Below, piece by piece: positions 46,501 through 61,500 of a DNA stretch of 64,000 nucleotides (positions are counted from its first letter, which is position 1; each line of letters opens with the position of its first letter). Both the position numbers and the translations under genes were made by a program. The notes below the pieces were generated by a model. The model was not told the DNA's origin. It searched no databases and saw nothing but the letters and a program-made list of their open reading frames with translations. Origin of the DNA: Triplophysa rosa (lineage: Eukaryota > Chordata > Actinopteri > Cypriniformes > Nemacheilidae); NCBI RefSeq assembly GCF_024868665.1, contig NC_079897.1:1287336-1351335 (forward strand), written 5' to 3'.

Positions 46501-49500
46501 CCGAAACAAAGTTACTTTTTAGATGACATCACAAATCCCTTTGATGCAGCGAGTTTGAATCTTGTGACCCGTTTCATTTTAATATGAATATGTAATATAA
46601 CATTTCCTAGTGAAGTTGTTGCAGAACACCTTACGCCATAATGCCCGACAGGTGGAACACCTCTGCGGAGAGATACGCCAGGTAGCTGTAGACGAAGACG
46701 AACAGCGGCTCGATGACACGGGTGTGAGAGGTGAAGCGTGACGTGAACGCTGCCAGGATGCCATACATGGCACCCACCATGATGCCGCCCAATGACACCA
46801 CCAGGAAACACACGATACCCAGAAACACATCTGTGACGGTGATGGTGCCCACGCTAGAAAACTCCTCAAAGAGATGATAAAGAACCTGCGGAGCGGGAAC
46901 GACATCCACACTTCATTAGACACGAAGGCCGTACATATCATCCGCACCGTATGGAAAAATCAACCGTAACGGATGGAATTAGGATGAAATAAATATCGAA
47001 TTTGTATGCAAAATGAACTTACCACAGTGACGGCGTCATTCAGGAGAGACTCTCCGAACACCAGGATGTGGAGCAGTTCATTAATGTGAATCTCCTCGAA
47101 CACGGCCAGGACGGCCACGGGGTCTACAGCCGAGACGACGGAACCAAACAGCAAACACGACAGAAGCTCTACCTTCCCCAGGTAATCGCCCTCCAGCTGA
47201 CACACGCCATACAGAGCACCGCCGATGAAGAACGCATTCCACAAAGTTCCCACCACCGCAAACATGAGGATGGTGCCCAGGTTCTCCGTGAATGGCCGCA
47301 TAGGCAGAAAATAGCCCGCGTCGAGGATTATGGGAGGCAACAGGTAGAAAAAGAAGACCTTGGAGCTTAGCACTGGAGGATCCTCGCCCACCAACTTTAT
47401 AAGACCACCGATCAGCAGACCCACCACGATGAGCAGACAGCTCTCGGGTACGATATTGGAGACTCGTGGAATCAGATGAAACCCTGTCAGAGAGAAACGA
47501 AGGGTCAGAAAAAAGGATGAGAAATGGAAAATTCGCACCTTGTGGTAGTCATGCCAATTTCGCATCATACAAGCATACTAATGGCGCTACAAAAGGCTTT
47601 TTTTGTGCATTTTTGTGAGATTTACTAACTTTGAAAACTGCAAATACGGCATGTTTTTTTAAGAGTAATGTTTTCACAAAGCAAACACAAGGCTTAACTC
47701 ATGACAGTTCACAAACTAATGACACGCATCACGACCTCACAAACACTTTACAGTCACAAAAGCAAAGTTCACTATCAGTCTGATGAAAGGCACCGAACTG
47801 GTCGAGCACAGCACAAAGAGAACACATTTCTCTGGAATCACGTTTCTTTCTTTGAAAGTGAAGTCAAGTATGTAACTGTATGTTGCAATTCTGTGGTTTG
47901 AGCTGGAACTAACAATATCAGCAGTTCCATCGAATAATGGAATGCATAGTCGATATAAAAAACTGGATGAGTAACAACTTGTTATTACTGAACTCGGACA
48001 AAACAGAAGTGTTACTTATTGGACCGAAAACTGCTATACGTAACAACCAAGAATACTGCTTAACTATTGACGGATGTTCCATAAAATCCTCGTCATCAGC
48101 AAAGAATCTTGGCGTTTTATTCGATAGTAATCTGTCATTTGAGAGCCACGTCGCCAACACCTGTAAAATTGAGTTTTTCCATCTTAAGAATATATCTAAA
48201 CTACATCTGCTGTCAATGTCAGATGCAGAGAAGTTCATTCATGCATTCATGACATTGAGACTAGATTACTGTAATGCACTGTTAGGTGGTTCCCCTGCAG
48301 GATTATTACAAAAACTCCAACTGAAACGCGGCAGCTCGAGTTCTTACACGTACAAAAAAGTATGAACATATTAGCCCGGTTCTGTCAACCTCGCACTGGT
48401 TACCTATAAAGCATCGCGTTAACTTTAAAATCTTGCTTATTACCTATAAAGCCCTACATGGTTTAGCTCCTCAGTACTTGAGTGAACTCCTTTTGTATTA
48501 CAGTCCTTCACGTGCATTACGCTCTCAGGCGTCCTGTCAGTTGGTAATACCTAGAATTTCAAAATCAATTGCAGGTGGTAGATCCTTTTCCTATCTAGCG
48601 CCTAAACTTTGGAATAGTCTTCCCTGCACTGTCCGGGAGGCAGACACACTGTCAGTTTAGTTTAAATCTAGACTAAAGACGCATCTTTTTAATCTTGCAT
48701 ACACTACTCTTCCATAATATAAATCCTCTGAGGGTTTAGGCTGCATTAGTTAGATCAACCGGAACCAAAAACACAACTGATGTACTTGTTGCATCAAAGA
48801 GTGCAGAAGAGTACTCTACTCTCAGCCAGTCTTGTCTCATTGTTCCAAGGTGACCACAGCGAGCAGAATGCAGTTCATGGCCTGACCTGATGGTAGAGCG
48901 GAGACCTGACAAGAGCTGAGATGATAGAGCTGGATAAAGAAGGACGCGGTCACCTGACACGTCTTCACCACAAAATTGCAAATGCTATTAGATTATTAAT
49001 GATAATCTTAAACTATAATTTACCTTATTAGTACGTTTATTTATTTTTATTTAGCCTTGTTGTGCAAGCACTGTCGAGCTGCTATGATACATTTCAGATT
49101 TTTTTATTTAACAGGTATTGATTTATAGGCGATGTCATATTGCCGCAGTGGGTCTCCGAGGTGAAATGAGTCACTACGGAGTCAGTAATACTGTAGTGAA
49201 GCAGGTGCAGCATGTGTTTGTCACACAGATCAGAGATCAGTCCCAGGAGACAAGCGGCTAAATTAAAACCACGTCAAGCCTGGAAGAATATACGACTCCG
49301 AGGAAAGAACAGATCTGTCCGTAATGTCTTCAGACCTCCACCTGAACATCCATGTTGTGACAATCAAACATCTTTCACAACATGAAGATACTGTAGTATA
49401 CTACAGTGCTTACTATAGTATAGTATAATTACTACAGTATTCTGTAACATTAACTGTAGTAAAGGCATATATAATAGTCAATATTGTTGTATACTACAGT

Positions 49501-52500
49501 ACATACTATAAGGTTTAAAAACACTGTATACAGTTTACTATAGTATGGTTTAAAATACCATAGTATCTTATCATGTGGGCACCTGATGTCACTGCATGCA
49601 AGTGTAAGTCTTGGAGCTATTAACTTATTACCCAGTGGTACCGTGTTTTTATTCTAAGCTTATTTTTTGCACAATTACACAAAAATAGACTTGATCATTT
49701 GGTTTTAATACATCAACAAAAAACAAAACTGCGGCTATATTGTGAAACACAACGACTATAACATACGGCTTTGTCCAATCTTTAGTAAAACCAAGGGTAC
49801 TACACTTTTACTATAGTAAAACGTGGTTAATTTTCTTAAGGGTACATTGATAAGCGTTTGGGTATCAGAAGGTTTTAAGCTTCACACTGGCCTCAGGACA
49901 CTGAACGACGCCCCCCAGGACTGAGTGAATTATTCAGAGCCGTGGGCTGCTGGCAGGGTGGCACACACCCTGAGGCACGCTGGAAAACAGCGTGAGGTCT
50001 GTAAACATGGTACCTGTGTCCTGCGTGCCAGCGCTCACAGAGTACATCCAATTAAAAGGTGCTCATTAACACAGAACAAATGTCAAACATCGCAGCGCTA
50101 CACAAATAAAATCCTCAGACAAGCTGCCATCTAGATAACTCATCCGCTTCACACGGGTACTTGTTCTTCACCACAGCCTGGAAACCGTGCTTATAGCTGG
50201 AGAGAAAACACAAACCAGAAATACATTTGCATTCAAAATTAGTTTCATTTTATCTTCATCAAATGTGTCCAAATTTCAACGGAGGAACTACTTTACAGAT
50301 AAGAGCATGAGTAACAAACGATATAACCTACTGTTTTGATACATGATGTATTAAAGCAGCTAATGGTTATAATAAATTGTTTGCACAAGCATCGTGTCGG
50401 AATAGAAAATCTTATGTGCCAAATATTTAAGAATCTTGCATGATTACTTTGAACAGCTTTGCATTAAGAAACTGAAAGTAATACGATCCACAAGAAACAT
50501 TTTACTCCGTTCTTTACTGCGATACTGATCAACGACATGAGAGAGAAGTCAAACTCTCAATTAATTCAATTTCACTGGAGACTGGAGATATATATAGAAC
50601 ATAGACGTTATCTTCGTGATGGTTTTCTGCCCTTTGTGTTCGTTTCCAACTGATTTTAAACAGACAGCTAATACTCCACACGTCACAAACACGTACATCA
50701 ACCAACCTGAATTAAAACTCAATGTAAATATTTATTCTGTGTTATTAGCAAAACTCATTCTGCTCAAGGGACATTTTTTCATTTACAACAACCACAAAAG
50801 CTGCTTACAAATAACACAACGGAAGGCAAAGTTTAGATTAAACAGCAAACATCTGCTTCTCTTTTTGTGCTTGCGTCTCTCCTTTAAAGGAGACATCAGA
50901 TGAAAACCCCACTTTTTCTGTGTTTAAGTGCTATAATAATCGGGTCCCCGGTGCATCTAGCAACCCAGAAAACGTGAAAAATAAGAACCCAGTAAGTTTG
51001 TTTTGGTGTGCCTTTCCCTGCAAGCATGTGAGAAATCGAGCCGTTCAGATTTCGCTCCGGTTGTGACGTCCAAAGCGTATTTTATTATAATGTTACCGCC
51101 CCTTAATCTACACAGTTCCACCCACCGCGCTCCGCCATTGTTGTTTTCACAAGCGACAGCGGTGTACGTGACACCATGGCTAAAGTTCGTGGACAACATG
51201 CAATGTAGTCGCTGCACAGAGCCCAAACCTAGGAAGAGACAGGAGTGGATTTATTTTATTTTTAGTGGAAATCCATCAGAAACCTTAAGTAAAAACCTGC
51301 TTGTTTGCGCGAATCACTTCAAACCGGAGTGCTTCATCAACCTGGGACAGTACAAGCAGGATTAGCTTCAAAGATGTTCCTCAAGAGGGATCGAGACCGA
51401 CTGAACGAGACAAAACTGCCGATGTAAGTAATATTTATCAACAGTCTGAATTGTTGTAAATGTACCGTATATGTAGGAGGATAACGTTAGCATATGATAG
51501 CGAAGGGAGCTAAGTCAGTCACGGGCTAAATAGAACATTCAAAGCCAGTGTTAAACTTTCGGTATATAAGTGCAGATGGACACGTGGAGTTTAGCTGTAT
51601 GAATGTTAATACATTATGTGCGTTAATATGTTCAGCTGCGGCTAGCTGTTTGTTTTGTTGAACAGGTGCGAACACTGGGGTTAGTTTCGTTTTAAACGTC
51701 TCAAATCATTCGAGCTTAGGCTGAAAAATCTGTCACAGCAAACTAGCTCTCAAGTTGTGTGTGTAACGTTATAACTTGTCAATGACAATCGCTAAAATCC
51801 ATGTAATTCCGCTGAGATCTGCAGTGGAGTCCGTGGATTTTAGGTAAGCATACACGCACAACGTAAGCACATTAGCTGTTTGCTGTGACTTATTTTTTTG
51901 TCTCCGGACGAATGATTTGAGACGTTTAAGATGAAACTAACTGCAGAGGAATTCAGGAAATATCATTTAGCTAAACCGTTGCCATGGCAGTACTACACGT
52001 GTGTTGTGTTGACACGCCGGACAGAAGGGGGGTGGGGTTCGCTGTAACTCATTATCATTTAAAGAGACATGCACCAAAACGGGTTGCTGTGAGCATAGCT
52101 GTTTTTGACGAGGCAAGAAGGGTTTTGTTTACACAGCCATTGAGTGTTTTTAAGCAAAATATGTTCCAGACATTTCATGAAGACCCTAATAAATCCTACC
52201 AACTTGTTGAAAGTGCTCGTCTGAGGAGACCTTTAAAAGAGTCTAAAGGCAAACACATTTGCAAGCAACCATGCAAGCACACAAACGCAGACATGAATGT
52301 TTTGGCCGACACATTGCGAGACTTCTGCACCGTTCTGCTGGTCCTGGGGTGCAAACAGACCTCCAGACTCAAGGGGGCGCTGACGTGTTCATTAAATGCA
52401 ACAAGTGCTCCGGTACGAAACACAAACACAAACTTGTGTAATTCATAACATACTGCATTTCACTCAACTGGACACAAAATCAACGCTACGCAGCAATAAA

Positions 52501-55500
52501 TATCTTCATTTACTTGGGGAGGCCTAAGTGCTGTAGTCTAAACAGCTAATAATCTACTTTATTAAGCACTAGAGCAGATTTTTTGTGGCATCTTATCTCA
52601 GTCTATGACACTGTGTTTTCAGAAGTATTTTCCTGCGGTTCAGAATCTTCAGCCACAAGTGTTTGGATTATTCGGAGAGAGAAATGAAACTGCTGTCGCT
52701 CCTGACGTCCCATAATTACAAACTGCAAAGTCATCGTGATTTCTACTGCAGACCACCGGAGATGGACACATCCTGAATGTTAAACTGGCTTTCACACAAG
52801 GGCTGGGGAAGAGGACAGTATACACAATGTGACGGTAGAAACGTCACCTGGCAGAGATTGCAGTTAATCCACAGTACATAAATGTGCACAGCTAGCGGTG
52901 TGCCAGACCGGTTTAGCTCAACTAGACATAAACCTGTCAAAAGAAACATGGAGTAATGTGAAAATACACAGCAGAACGAGTGCTGAAGTCAAAACAAGGA
53001 GGAACTTATAAGTACGTCATTCCAGAGTCACCAGCATCACTACACCACACCACAAAGTCAGGCGGGTCTGCGCAAACTGCGCGTCCTCTTTATACAGCGC
53101 GAGCTCCAGTTATAAAGTCAGGCAGTGTGAGGTTTTATGCCCATTAGCTTTGTTCATATTTGTTTACAACGCAATTTGTAGCCCGCAGAGCAGCGAGCGT
53201 CACGTGACGAAAGTGAAACATTTGTTGAAATCACGATTCCGGCTTAACATTGTCACGTCTATCAGCCCCTAATCTAATATTATTTAAGTGTTCCCTTCAT
53301 TTTTCTCCAAATTTTTATGAAAATTATTCATAGATTTATGTAATATATTATTATATTACACTTAGGCACATACTACAAATAGCAGATTGTGTATAATACA
53401 AATAACCTTGAAGTCAATGTAAAAATAACATTACACATACATTATGTATAATGGTAATAATAATATATATACGCATAAATTTACCTTACACATCTTCACC
53501 TTAAATTGTAAAATAATTTTACAGCTTTGAGTTTAATTTACGTTTACAATATTAATTCCAGTCAAACTTTCACAGCTGCATTTTCAGCATCCAAGACCTT
53601 TTTCTTCACTTTTTCAATCGAGATGGTTCGTGTTATATGTTGGACTTCATCTGCCCTTAAGTTAACTCTGTCTTCAGCCCAGACACCCCAATTACCGTCT
53701 AACACGGAAGAAATCCCTGGTTACAGGTTATCACTGCTGGAGATTTCACAGAACCCTCTCAAGGGCACACGGTAGTCTGCAGAACGCTTTCGTCTCCAGG
53801 CATTCATCTGCAGTGAAACACATGGTTGCCTGTTGGGAGGACCAATACTGCAGCAGTTTGCCAGAAGTCTGAGGACAAACAGCCTGCGGGGATCTAGTGT
53901 GCATGTCATTCACTCCATCTGTATATCTATACACCTTATATACCTGGGCTAGGTATCCATTCTGATGTTTCGATTCCGATTCACAAGCTCTCGATTCGAT
54001 TCCAGTGATTATAGATTTAATACAAATCCTATAGATATTTCTAAAAAAGATCAGTAAATAGCACATTACAATAGTTAAATACAAAAATGAAATGAAGAAC
54101 CACAAACCTGTATATTAAACTTTAAACACACTTGGGTATATTGAAACAGAACAGGTTACTTTACATTTAAGATAACAAACAAACTTGAACAAAATTAGCT
54201 GTAAAGAGGGGCTGCAATCATATGAACCCTTGCCTTTTATGTGAAGGTGATGTTAAATTAGACGACACTCCCGCATCCGCCATGTTAATTAAGCAATAAA
54301 TGAGCGATATGCTCACTGTTGTAACATCCATCCGTTGTAAAAAGAAAAGTGACATCTAGTGGATAGTAGTAGCAATAACATTCACGTTAATGAATGTTGA
54401 GTGCTTGCGGGAATATGAAAGAAAAAAAATCGATTCACAGCTTTTGAGAATCGATATTGAATCGCATTTTAAAAAAAAGATTAATCGATTTTAGCGAATT
54501 ATATAGACCCCTTTCTCGCCGACGTCACGCTTACGTCACGGCTCTAGTTTAAAAAAAAACCCAGCACAGATCCAGCTACACAAGGAGTTTAAAATATCAT
54601 CTTGTTGTGTTGTTTAGTGCCACAATCGACAGAATACAGTCTCCAATTTGATATTTTAACACATACCTGCTGCCACTGCCAAACAAAAACACGGAAGAGA
54701 AGCTGTAGTTAAACACAACAAAACTAGCGGACTGAACCGAAACGATCATCAAAAATGCTCGCGTTTCACTTCATAACACTTGAGATTAAAAAGATACTGT
54801 CTTTTGTTGGTGTGGATTATGATTTGGGTATGTGTCTAAAAATATCTCACGTATGCCCAAATCAGAAACAATGTTACTTTTCACGTAAGTTAGCGTTAAG
54901 TAGTTAGCTTTTGAACTCGTAGGGTATGCTCGCTAACTTTGTTAGTTATACAACTAGCAACTATCGGCCAGAAACTAAACAAAGGAAACTGTTTGTCATC
55001 TCTTTTTCTTTAGTTGTCACAAGTGCATTCATATAAAGGGAGAGGGAACAGTGAGAAGGCTCATGTTATGCATCAGGTTTGTGTTCAAGTAAATGCATTT
55101 GCTAACGTTTGCCACTGTTAGCACACGCAGGCATCTTTAGATGTATTCGCTCTCAGGTTATCTTTACTATACACGCTTGGTTTCTCTGTCTGGTAGGTGT
55201 AATAGGTGTACTGTAGATGTCAGGCCACTTAAAGGCTGAGTAGGCAATCCTGTCCAGAAACGTTTTTTGTTATGCTGGTTGGAAGTCGCTTAACATCCTT
55301 ATAGCAATCAATAAGTAATGCGAAACATTGGTATTTTTTATAATTATATAGCGTCTGTGAAAGGCGTAGGGTCAAAAATCGTTGGACCAATTACTGCCCT
55401 CGGTCCGAGGGCAATGATACGTCATGTGTACATTTTCAGTCAGCGTATTTTGCATCCCACTGCGCACCCTGTTCACGCAGACATTATACGTCATCAGCGC

Positions 55501-58500
55501 GCTCATGTGCGATGTACAGGCCAGGCAGCGGGACAATGGCGGACAGAGAGCTGGTACCTGGAAATGTTCTTTATTGTAGTAATGTAATTCACTTTGTACT
55601 GTAATGTTTTCTCACCGGTGAATGTGACATGACTTCACTGGAACCGATCCAACAGCTTCTGGTCTGTGCGCGCGCTCATGTGTTTTGGAGGAGGCGTGGC
55701 TTTGGATGGTGATTCGCGAGAGAGAGGGATCGTATGATTGCACTGCTAGCAGGCAAACGTTGGCATTTTCCAAATGATCTACTCTGCCTTTTACTGGAGG
55801 TAATCCTTTCAGTTCGTCCCTGGATCCACTGAGTGAGCGCGTACAGGTTCATGGCGTTAAAGTTAACTTTTTCAAAAACAATTGCAGTCCTAGACAGTGA
55901 GTGACCTTAAATGTTAAAACTTAATCAGATTTTTTCTAGTCATTGTCAAAAAGCATGCAAACAAAACGTGCTACCTAGCATTAAAAAAGCGGTCAGTGGG
56001 ATCTTTCTGCCTCCAGCTAAGCTCCGCCCACAAAAACGCATCACAATGTTTACTAACAGTAAAGGCGTCTATAGGGTGACTGTCCTCTATATACCTTATA
56101 CATAGTGCAATAATTAACTAATTTAACTGATATATTTTAATTTTAAAACTGACCGCACACTCGCTTGCGCAAGGTTTTTCTTGTACATAAATATTTCTCT
56201 TCCTTGACCGGCACCTCCGATGGTGTGCGTTTGCTTCTTTACACTTAATATTTTAATAGAAACACAGAAATCAAAGCACAAAGCTCTGCTCCATTAGATC
56301 AGAAGTGTAAATAAGTCAACCAATGTAAATGTGACGGGCTCAAATGCTCATTACTCTGAAACCAGCGGACCATGTTTTCTCATCCGGTTAAGTCTTACAT
56401 TAGATACTGGCTCAGTCAGTCAAATTTCAGGCCTGGTGGGTGGAACATGATAAACAAACATCTGTCATGTAAATCTGAGGGGTGAACGAGCAAGAAATGC
56501 AAATGAGAAGATGAAGCAGAGACCTTGCAATCATGTGTCATGCCATGGTATAAGTTAACTAATTAAACGTGTTGCATTGATGCAAGTGCCAAAACAACAA
56601 CAACCAAAAATCATCTGACCAGCCACCCGCTCACCAATCTTCATGTTACAATCGAGGTTACAATTAAGTGTTTATCCTTTAACTTTATTATAGGAACTAG
56701 AACAAGAAAAAGTATAATTAAATTGTAAAACAATCGTTTTTATCTTTAGCTGATGTACTTAAACAGATGCAGGAAACATCAGTCATCTACAATTTTGAAC
56801 TTATCCATGATCATTTTGTTCAAAACTTGATTTGCTTGCAAAATGGATGTTTGTGGCAGCTGCAGTCTTAAATACGCACAAATAAACACTCAATCACTGA
56901 AACGCTGAATTTAAAACCTGAACATGTAAAGATCAGAGAATCAACTGGTCTCTCTGGTTTCTATGAGGTGAGAGCTGTTGTACTCTCACTCTGACTGGAT
57001 CTCTTTCCTCTCTGATCCCCAATCAGTAGATCTAACTAATGTGAACTGCAGGGGACGGTGGCAGGAGATACCACTAAAGTACTGACCCTGAAATCAGCCA
57101 GTTTCATACGTGATGAAAAGGAAGACGACAACACTTCTGCTAAAAACCACAAAGCCACAACTTCAACACACATGATTCACTGACAGAAAGACATTACTTG
57201 ACGGACCTGAGCCATTTCAAGAAACTAGAACGTCAGGTTCTCGGGGTGGGCTCTTTTGACTTTCAAGACCACTCACGGGTTATGCACGAGTGAGCATTAA
57301 AACGTCAGTTACAGAGAAGTTTCATATGCTGTCAAAGGCTTAACAAGACCACAGCAAGCACAGCACACGCTCTTTAAACCCCATGACAGATGACAACTCT
57401 AACCGAGTTTATCTCTAGTTTATAACAAAGGTTTTCTGTTTTCATGCCAGTTAGACTGAGCACACACCAGCCATGAGTAATACCATGAACAAACCCAATC
57501 GCATTAACTACAACTCCTCTACTTCGGGCGGTGAGATGTGGCACTCCCCACGACAAGCATTTATTAATAATGAACAGACTCTGAAACATTAATGCTCAGC
57601 ACTTTCCGACGAATTGTGATGTAAACACAACCACTGGAAAAACAGCGGAGAGAATTTCCATCTGATAGCTGCACCCAATGCAAGCCAACCGAGAAACGAC
57701 ATTTACTCACAGACAGGGCCAAGCCTATTAAGAGATAAGCTAATAGAGAGTATAAATGAATCATAACGTTATCACCAAGCAGTGTGCATGGCAACTATCA
57801 GAAAGCAGAGGTGAGATGGATCCAGGCGTCAGTTTAATGCGTCTGGCAGGTGTGTTTCTAAAAGAAATAACAATCTCTGGACCTGAAAAGAGCTGCGGCT
57901 GAACCTGTTAAAGCACAAAATGTACAGCTCAGTATATGCACGGTGCTCTTTTTGAACAGAAGAATGATGTTTGCATTACAAATTGTGAATTAATGAAATG
58001 TGAACTGGCTGTCATGTTGACTATTGACTCAAGGTCTCCATGTGACGGAGTTTTGACCTTTGGGACCTTTCAAACCTGTTTGAAAAAAGGCGTCTTATCA
58101 ACGTTTATGAAGCGTTTCTTTGTGCGGTGCGATAAAATGACCACTCCCTATCTGACCTGCAATGTTGATATATTAATAAATCCAGCATTTTCTCACGGCC
58201 GTTTTATGAGGCGGCTAATTTGAATGAATTAGTCACAAGTGAATCGAAGAAAAAAAAAAAAACGATTAGAACAAGCAACAATGAAGCTCCTCTTCTAAAA
58301 CAAAACATATGCAGAAGATTTCACAAGTTCATACGTTTTAGCAACCTCATTTTTATTTGTAGGCAAAATCTTTCATCGGAACTAAAAATATGAAACGGAA
58401 GAAAACATGAATACACATTAAATACAGAAGTGTTTTTTCTGCTGCTATTTGAAGACCGAAGAACAGACGCTTTCAGACAGGAGGGTCTGACATCAGGAAG

Positions 58501-61500
58501 TGTAACGGTCACAGCAAATACAGTCTCACTCACTCTCTTTTGTGAAACAGGAAGAACTTTTGCACACATCTGACCTTATCTTCCTGTTTAACAACACTAC
58601 GGTCTCTTCTTTAAAGATCTCAAAGAACCGCAAATGTGAGCTGAAAATAAAGTTGATGTGATTTTCACATATCACACGTGACATAAAACATCACTTAATA
58701 ATAAACCACATTACAGCCACTAATTAAGCAGTATTTAAAGAACACAACATAACCACGCTAAGCTTTTAATAACACACAGGGCCTACATCCACCACCGCGT
58801 GGTTTGAGTCGGAGCTCCGTCAAGCTTATTCTTAATACACTGTTTAAATTGTATTATATGTTAAGATTTGTGCTTTACATCATAACTAAAACTTATTAAC
58901 TCACCCTAAACTGTGTCTTTAATCAAAATCATAATAAAACGCACTGATAATTACCATTTTTATCCTGACATTAGCCCACAGGCTGCTAGCACTACTAGCG
59001 TTTCCAAGTGTTTACTTTTTTAAATACTGCCCTCCGTATTGTTATCGTCGATTACATTACAAAAGGCTAATGTTCCAGATCTATTAGAGAAGCAGGCACG
59101 GCTGCGAGAGCGGAAAACTGCGTTGGAAACATCCAGGTTTAACACTAGCAAGCCTGCGGTAAGTTTTCTGCACAATCTTAATACTACCACCTCTTCTACT
59201 CCACGTGTTTCTCTGCACAGAGCCCAGGCTCTGAGATCGCGAACAGCCCAGATGAACTTCACTCCAGCACCGGCACACCCACGTCGAAAGACACGAGCCA
59301 GGACCGGAGCGATGACTTCTCCCCCAGTGCCGCCCAGGTCTTTGAGATCCCCACCAGGAACCGCTTAGCCACCCTTCGCAAGACGGAATCCAACGCTGTG
59401 ATCATCGGAGACTCGATCGTCCGGAACGTACGCGCTTCCTCCACTAAATGTATAGTGCTCGTGTTCTCGTTGTTTCTGCGCAGGTACCTGTGATCCTAAA
59501 GGGAGACGGGAACATCGGAGCTGTCGTGCTGCACACGGAGGTGAACGACATCAGAATTCGGCAGTCGGAGATTCTGAAGAGGGATTTCAGGAGTCTGATC
59601 GAGGAAGTACGCCATATGTCTCACTCGGCGAGGATCATCGTATCAGGACCGCTTCCCACGTACCGACAAGGACATGAAAGGTTCAGTAGACTATTCGCTT
59701 TAAATGAATGGTTACTGTCTTGGTGTATTGAACAGAACCAGCTCTTTGTAAATAATTGGGAACTTTTCTGGGAGCGTCCTAGGCTTTTCCATCCTGATGG
59801 CCTGCACCCCAGCAGTATCGGAGCGGAGCTGCTATCAGACAACATCTCCAAGACTCTACGCAAATGTTTGAAATGTTTTAAGTTCGGGCTACTAAACATT
59901 AGCGCATATACACCTAAGGCAGTCATCGTAAATTAAATTATTTCAGATAATAAGTTTGACATACTCTGCCTAACTGAAACGTGGCTTAAACATAATGATT
60001 ACACTGGCCTAAACGAGTCTACTCCCACTAGCTACTGTTATAAGCATGAACCACGTTTGGTTGGTCGTGGAGGCGGTGTTGCAACAATCTATAGAAATAT
60101 TCAAAATGTTACTCAATCAACAGGACGAAGGTTTAAGTCCGTTGAAGAGCTTGTTCTTAAAGTCCCTCTACCAGATATAAGACAAAAACTATTAGCATAT
60201 CTCGTTTAGGCGACTGTGTATAGACCCCCCGGCCCCTACACTGATTTTCTAAAAGAGTTTGCAGATTTTATGTCAGACCTACTGGTTCATGCTGACAAAA
60301 CACTAATTGCTGGAGATTTCAACATTCATGTAGATAAATGATGCTTTTGGAGTTGCATTCATAGATTGAGCGAACTCATTTGGGGTCAACCAAAACATTA
60401 ACAAACCCACCCGTCGCTTTAATCATACCCTAAACCTAGTTATATCACATGGAATCGATCTTAGCGATATAGAGACTCTACCTCTAAGTAATGATGTCTG
60501 CGATCACTACCGAGTGTCGTGTAAAACGCATATCGGAATTGAAGGCTGCATCGCTCCGCGTTATCGACAGGGCTGAACAATTATACCAACCACTAAAGAT
60601 AGATTTACAGATAACCTGCTCGACCTGTCCCAACTACTTAGTACACCCTTAAACACACGTGATCTTGAAGAAGTCACTATTATTCATATTATTTAACTTA
60701 AAAAAATAAACATACCTTTTAAATCGTTTAACTGATAGCATTAATCGGTCAAAATGTTTACTATCGGTTAACGGTTAAACGGTCAATATGAGCATCCTTA
60801 TACCATATAGACTATAAAGTACTTCTAATCACCTATAAAGCATTAAACGGTTTAGCTCCCGCTTATCTAAGAGAGCGTCTATCACGCTCTCTACCATCAC
60901 AAAACTCCAGACTTCTGATAGTACCTAGAATAACTAAATCCACCAAAGGGGGTAGAGCTTTCTCATACGTAGCACCTAACCTCTGGAATAGCCTTCCTGA
61001 TACTATTCCAGGGTCAGACACACTCTCCCAATTTAAATCTTGATTAAAAGCACATCTTTTCAGCAAAGCATACATATGATGCATACCAGTATTATCTCTC
61101 GTTTATAAGTAAATGAACAGCAGCTACGCTAATTGTTCTCTCTCTGCCCTCCTCCCCCACCTCGGGATACCCACCCCGAGGTAAAAACTGATTATGCCGG
61201 CTCAAGTAGGACCACCTGGTGTCATCCTCCTGTGAGAGCCTGCGGACTGACTGACCATCGGGACACCCATCCAGAGGAAACTACACATTACACCAGCTGA
61301 TCGTCACGTGCCATCCTATGAACTTAACTGATCATCCCAGCTCCAGCCCAGGCAATCTCCGTCAACAATCAAGAGCAAAGATGGCCCCTTAGGTTATTTT
61401 TGTTTATTTTTGTCTTGCTCCCTGTAAAGCTGCTTTGCAACAATGAAACACTGTGAAAAGCGCTATATAAATAAAACTGAATTGAATTGAATCATTTCAA

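Larger units (their letters stand above)
59080..61495 (+). mobile_element. L2-type LINE with esterase ORF1, internally deleted
   Basis: In order: an ORF1-like region with a GDSL/SGNH esterase (about 59380-59936), an APE-type endonuclease (about 59930-60345), a linker, the C-terminal end of ORF2 (about 60818-61041), and a 3' UTR ending GCGCTATATAAATAAAACTG followed by AATTGAATTGAAT repeats near 61490. Esterase in ORF1, APE endonuclease and this tail are characteristic of zebrafish L2 (CR1/L2 clade). The RT catalytic core is missing, replaced by a short foreign segment at about 60678-60803. Several stops are present. Confidence 0.9.

Noticed and set aside
47068..47370. Plus-strand open frame over slc9a1 exon 2
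   Set aside because: It is antisense to a conserved NHE exon, with no similarity of its own. The plus frame 44675-44959 over exon 4 is rejected for the same reason.
47937..48660. Two frames that could be read as a host gene in slc9a1 intron 1
   Set aside because: They match the C-terminal region of an L2-type LINE and are broken by a frameshift.
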